A stretch of 64,000 nt of DNA from contig CM065295.1 of assembly GCA_032871835.1 (NCBI GenBank), positions 66,520,687 through 66,584,686 of the forward strand, read 5' to 3'. The stretch's first letter is position 1. The number at the start of each line of letters is the position of its first letter. The notes under the pieces were generated by a model, which saw only the letters and a program-made list of their open reading frames with translations, had not been told where the DNA came from and ran no database searches. Of the stretch, positions 60,028 to 64,000 are shown in pieces. Source of the DNA: Dipteronia dyeriana. Lineage: Eukaryota; Streptophyta; Magnoliopsida; Sapindales; Sapindaceae. A program made the position numbers and the translations under genes.

Positions 60028-60650
60028 TAATTTGTTTCTTCAATAATCAACTTTTGAGAAGTTGTTTGGAGGTTACTTTTCGAAACCGATTATTTTATAA
60101 GTTGTTTTATTACCTTTAAAATGTCCATAATACCCTCACCAATTTAATGAACAGACAATAATGCCTCAATTTTTAAAACTATTTTTTTAAAAAATTATAT
60201 ATAAAAAAAATTAGTTGTCTAGTGGTGGCCATTAGTGGCGACCACCACTGGCAAGGGATGCCAGAGAAGAGCTAGCATCCACTGGCATGGGATGCCAGAG
60301 AAGAGCTGGCATCCACTGGCAACATCGTAGTCAAAAGATGGTCGGTCTTCCTCTGGCAATGGATAGAGGTTCGATGGACATTGGAGGGGCCGATCTCACT
60401 TGCCATTTCCTCCAATGCGAACCTCCTCCGAAGTCGACTCCTAAATGGTGAGTTCCTCCAATGTTGAAGGAGGTCAGTTACTCCTCCTGGTGATTTCGCT
60501 AGAAGAGGGCATGTCTTCCTACCGGTGACGAAGAGATCCTCCACCGATCAGAGGCGAGCTGACTCACCTCCTTACGTTGGAGGAAGCTAGGACTCCTCCG
60601 ACATGGTGCTTTGTGAATCAGAGGAGGCAATCCTTGCAACCGTCTTCTCT
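60028..60650. other. Spacer with a 34-bp tandem duplication
   Basis: Units 60250-60283 and 60284-60317 (GGCAWGGGATGCCAGAGAAG...) are a two-copy direct repeat. A minus-strand frame (60272-60544) overlaps it, but it has no recognisable domain and I do not call it a gene. Confidence 0.6.
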
Positions 60651-61700
60651 GTCCTTATTATTATTTTTTTAATTTTTTTTTATGATTATTTTCTATTAAT
60701 TTAAAAAAAATTGAAAAGTAAATTGTTTTTGTAAAAAGTAATTGAAAATGGAAAATTAGAATGAGACAATCATGGAAAATATTTTTTTTAGAAAAGGAAT
60801 GATTAGAAAAAACTTAGAAATAAAAATAAGTAGGAAAAAAATTTAGTTGAATAATACATTAAATTTTAATAATCATATGCACTTTAGTCATTTTTCATAA
60901 TCAATTAAAGTTAGTAACCGCAAAAAATGGCCAAGAAATCAAACAAGTATTTTTTCCTAATATACCGTAGTAAGATCGGGACCAGTCCAAGCAAGAACCG
61001 ATCCACCAAAGACCGTCCCAGTCCCTGACTAATCGAGCCCATCATGAAGGCATTCAACCTTCCAACTTTGGTCCCTATCAGTATCGGGATTCCCAGCACA
61101 ACTGGGACCGACTAGTGTACCATGACGACTCGGCTAGTCTTGGACCTACCCTAGGGTGCGATACTCCAAAGGACATACGGATTGACCAGGAGACCCCATA
61201 CTACTCCAAGGGAACCAATATTTCCTTAACCTAGAAGAACATTCTAAAATCACCACCAGGCTTGCTAGGCAATCGACCAAAGGCTGATGCAATCCCTAAG
61301 AGGTGAACCAACTCGACAAAAGAAGAAAGCCTAGCAGAGGACAATAGGTAGTTGGGCATTAAAAGCAAGTACCTATCAAGGAGAGAGATGGGCAAGTATC
61401 AATGGTTCGAGATCGCACTCCACTGCCGGGCACCGACAGTCGGATAGGAGTCCATTCGGCCCTACCTCGGGTTAACTCTAACAATCACCAGTGAAGAACC
61501 TAATTAAAGTAATTAAATGCTTGTCCATAGGGAGGTGGATGGGAGTCTAACTCAGTCCTACCTCGGGTCAACACTAATACACGAGTCAAAAAAGACAAGT
61601 ATGGCAACAAGAAAAGGTAGTTCACATGGAGGTATCATTCGTCAATAGTCTCACGTTTTAGTGTTTATTGAAAGCAGTATAAATAAGAACATAGAAGAGG
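60651..61700. other. Unassigned repeat-like DNA
   Basis: No gene is seen. GC content rises at 60960-61600. CTACCTCGGGTTAACTCTAA (61462-61481) and CTACCTCGGGTCAACACTAA (61560-61579) form a ~98-bp-spaced direct repeat, and 'GGGAGTC' patterns recur. It may be the flank or interior of an old LTR element. Confidence 0.4.
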
Positions 61701-63330
61701 TGAGAGTGATGTGTTTGAAATGTAAGCATTGTTCGAGTGTGTGTGAAAGAACATGGAAAATGAAAAAAAGAAAAAAATAAAAGAATATGGGGGGTGAGAA
61801 TGGTGATTAAAAAAGATAAATGTATCAGGATGCTTGTCTGTCTAAATTACACTACTCCTAATTAAATTAACCTACCACTAAAGGCAAGCACCATAAGTTA
61901 CGAAAATAATATGGATAGGGGAGATGCAAGACAATGGACACACAAGGTACTCATGACCACCAAAACATTCGTGCAACATATAATAATCAACTACATCAAC
62001 ACTCCGAGCTTGGGTTCAACCTAGCCTTTAATACGACAACTAAATATTGAAGTGAGGAGAATCGTCTAATCGTCGATTGCTACTCACCGTTGTTGTGCAG
62101 AGTAAGCAACAAACAAGGACTGTATTAAGCATAAAAAGTCAACCCTCGATTGTTACTCACTGTTGTTGTGTCGAGTAAGCAACAACCAAAGGTCGCATAA
62201 AGCATGGAGGTTATAGAACCAAAATCCAATTAAGCATGGGTGTGTACTTTTCATTAATTCCAACCATTCAATTAAGAGTATAGTCAAGGCCAAGTGTGAT
62301 ATTCATCTAATCCTAAATTCTCAAATTAACCTAATCCCTAAACGTGTATCAAAAGTGGGTGTGCAATCAATACAAGTCAAGAATCAAGTTATGAAGCAAT
62401 TAAATGAAACAATACTTGATGAAATTAAATACAAGTCAATCAAATAAGTAGCACTAGTGTTAGGTTTACATATTTCCTTAATGGTGATACACATAGAAAA
62501 AAAAAATAACAAAAGAAGAGTAATAGAGAAAACCTAAGTGACATTCCAGGATCTCCATGCTCCATTAAAGTTCCTATTTCTCAGAGACGAGAAGATGGCT
62601 CTTTTCCCTTCAATCTCTTCAAAAGATGGATGACTGAAGGTAAAAGGTGGTAGTGGTGAGGCAATCCATGGAGGAAAACCTCCGTTGAAGCCTTTAAGGG
62701 CCTCTTTCTCTCTTATTTATTGTTTTCTTAATCTAAGAAGTGTGTAAGAGAGTAAATGATATGATCTATGATATGGGTTTCTAAGGTAAAGAGGTGTATT
62801 TATATTGTGGGTAGGCTAGGGGCATGAAAGGACATGAATACCCCTTTGAAATGGGTTGAAAACCGTTTCGAAGCTGAGTTGGCACTGAGTCGCGGCCTGA
62901 CATTTATGGCTAGGGACCAACGAAGGTTGAGACACGAGATCTGCTGGAGTGAAACTAGAGGCATATCCGCGGTTTATTTCGCGGCCGGCGACCAACGGAA
63001 TATGTTGTGCTAGATCTGTTGGGGGTAAATTCGCGATCCCTTCTGCGGTTGAGGACCAATGAAACTTTTCTCTTAAGATCTTTTGGAGGTGCTTCTGATG
63101 TTGGTTCATGGATGAGGACTAGCGAACAATGTCTGATTCTTCATTTATGCACTTTTTGCTCTTTTTTGCCTCCCAATCTTTACTTTAAGCTCAAATACCT
63201 TGTATATGGAATATAACATACACAAAGCTCAACAAACATATTAAATACATAAAAAACGCTCGAAAACAAGTACAAAAGATAGGAAATGAGGACCTTAAAT
63301 AAGTATATATATATGGCGATCAACATCAAG
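61701..63330. repeat. LTR-like non-coding DNA with tandem repeats
   Basis: Contains a 73-bp tandem repeat (TCGATTGYTACTCAC at 62073 and 62146) and, at 62885-63125, four degenerate 62-75-bp units ending in GGACCAACGAA-like words. Phrases such as ACTAAAGGCAAGCACCATAAGTTACG are like plant gypsy LTRs. No partner LTR, PBS or coding sequence was found in the window, so the class is uncertain. Confidence 0.4.
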
Positions 63331-64000
63331 GAGGTTGATGTGACCAAGTGAACTATCAAGGGCTTAACCATATGAGCCATCAAACTTGATAAGGTAATAG
63401 AGCTTGGTATACTTCATGGAGATTCAAGTGGGTTAGGCTTTGTAGATGAGCAAGTGGAGTCTCATACAACTAAAGGCAAGTCACGAAGGAACAAAGGATT
63501 TCAAAAGCCAATTCTTCCAAAGTCAAGAGCAAAATCAAGAAGAGTAATAAGTCTCCACCATTGATACACTCTCACCTAAATTGTAACTTTTATGAATTTA
63601 TTCCAGTTTTTCATTATTGTAATGTGGTTGGTCACATTAGGCCTAAGTGTTATGAATACGTTAGGCAATGCAAACTTGAAATTGTGCATCATGGAAATGT
63701 TTGTAAAAACTTTCCTAATCAATCTCTTAAGCATGTAGTTAAATCTAGAGTCATAAATAACATCTCTAAATTTATCCCGGTTTGTCATTTTTTACAATGT
63801 TGTAAGGCATGTTAAACCTATATGTCATAAGTATATTAGACAATACAAACTAGGGAATGAGATGCATGCTATTGAAAGGAGAAAATCTTCTTTGAATGTT
63901 TCTAAACATGATAATTGCTTTGATGATATGTATGATGTGCATAATGTCAATATTAATGTAAAGAAACATACTAGGAAAGCTTGGGTTAAAAATATGATGT
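63331..64000 (+). pseudogene. Sirevirus-like copia gag, C-terminal fragment
   Basis: Plus-strand coding remnant running off the window. IKLDKVIELGILHGDSSGLGFVDE (from about 63380) matches the KLDHML...RGLGF block of elements A and B. A CCHC-type knuckle region FIPVFHYCNVVGHIRPKC follows at about 63598-63650 (first Cys changed to Phe). A second, frame-shifted copy of the knuckle block lies at about 63772-63850, and then a basic tail ends KKHTRKAWVKNM. The 5' part of the gag is missing; the sequence before 63330 is not recognisably gag. Confidence 0.75.

Noticed and set aside
60272..60544. Minus-strand 90-codon frame with Arg/Ser-rich sequence
   Set aside because: It is built on a 34-bp tandem duplication and palindromic GGCATCC words; no family is recognised.

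Overview
This is nuclear DNA of a flowering plant, most likely a eudicot. It is AT-rich, packed with nested Ty1/copia LTR retrotransposons, and has one intron-containing plant gene. The species cannot be told from the sequence. I see no bacterial operon, CRISPR array, rRNA gene or intact tRNA gene. Only one gene looks intact: a 249-residue F-box protein (coding 56428-57177, + strand) resembling Arabidopsis At5g39250, with a probable 5'-UTR intron of about 1.2 kb. Nearly everything else is mobile DNA, mostly decayed.

Layout. (1) 1-5143: 3' part of a decayed copia element (+) with its 3' LTR. (2) 5144-16003: a Ty3/gypsy-type element (Athila/Tat-like, -) with two ~1.33-kb LTRs, an Asp-tRNA-type primer site and a gag remnant; a Sirevirus-like copia element (A, 9235-14142, -) sits inside its gag. 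(3) 16300-26380: a decayed gene of the plant transposon protein type (Transposase_32-like, -). It is split by a solo copia LTR (family C, 17353-25911, TSD AAATT), which itself holds a gag-only Sirevirus-like element (B, 17828-24491, -). (4) 26381-35383: a 9-kb Mutator-like element with 9-bp TSDs. It carries a broken MURA transposase (+) and a broken DUF1985-Ulp1 protease gene (-), as in Kaonashi-type MULEs, and two long arrays of a ~21-bp repeat. (5) 35393-39123: small repeats, MITE-like DNA and microsatellites. (6) 39124-54321: the most unusual part. A TRIM element and a copia element (Y, -) are joined reciprocally at their primer-binding sites. Y is broken by a family C element (40552-48500, itself holding a hAT insertion) and by a family C solo LTR, one end of which was later inverted together with a piece of Y. 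(7) 54322-57500: the F-box gene. (8) 57500-64000: MITEs, tandem repeats, LTR-like non-coding DNA, and at the right edge a Sirevirus-like gag fragment (+).

How the parts relate. Target-site duplications and interruptions give an order of events. The Transposase_32-like gene was hit by both the C solo LTR and the MULE, and B then landed in that LTR. The TRIM/Y chimera predates the C element in its RT region, which predates the hAT insertion in the C LTR. The C solo LTR in Y's protease predates the inversion. No undescribed cellular system is evident. The strongest leads are the PBS-centred TRIM/copia chimera, the inversion, the same-strand MULE arrays, the lost Ulp1 cysteine, the coding-like insert in B's LTR, and the stop/start chain of uORFs before the F-box gene.
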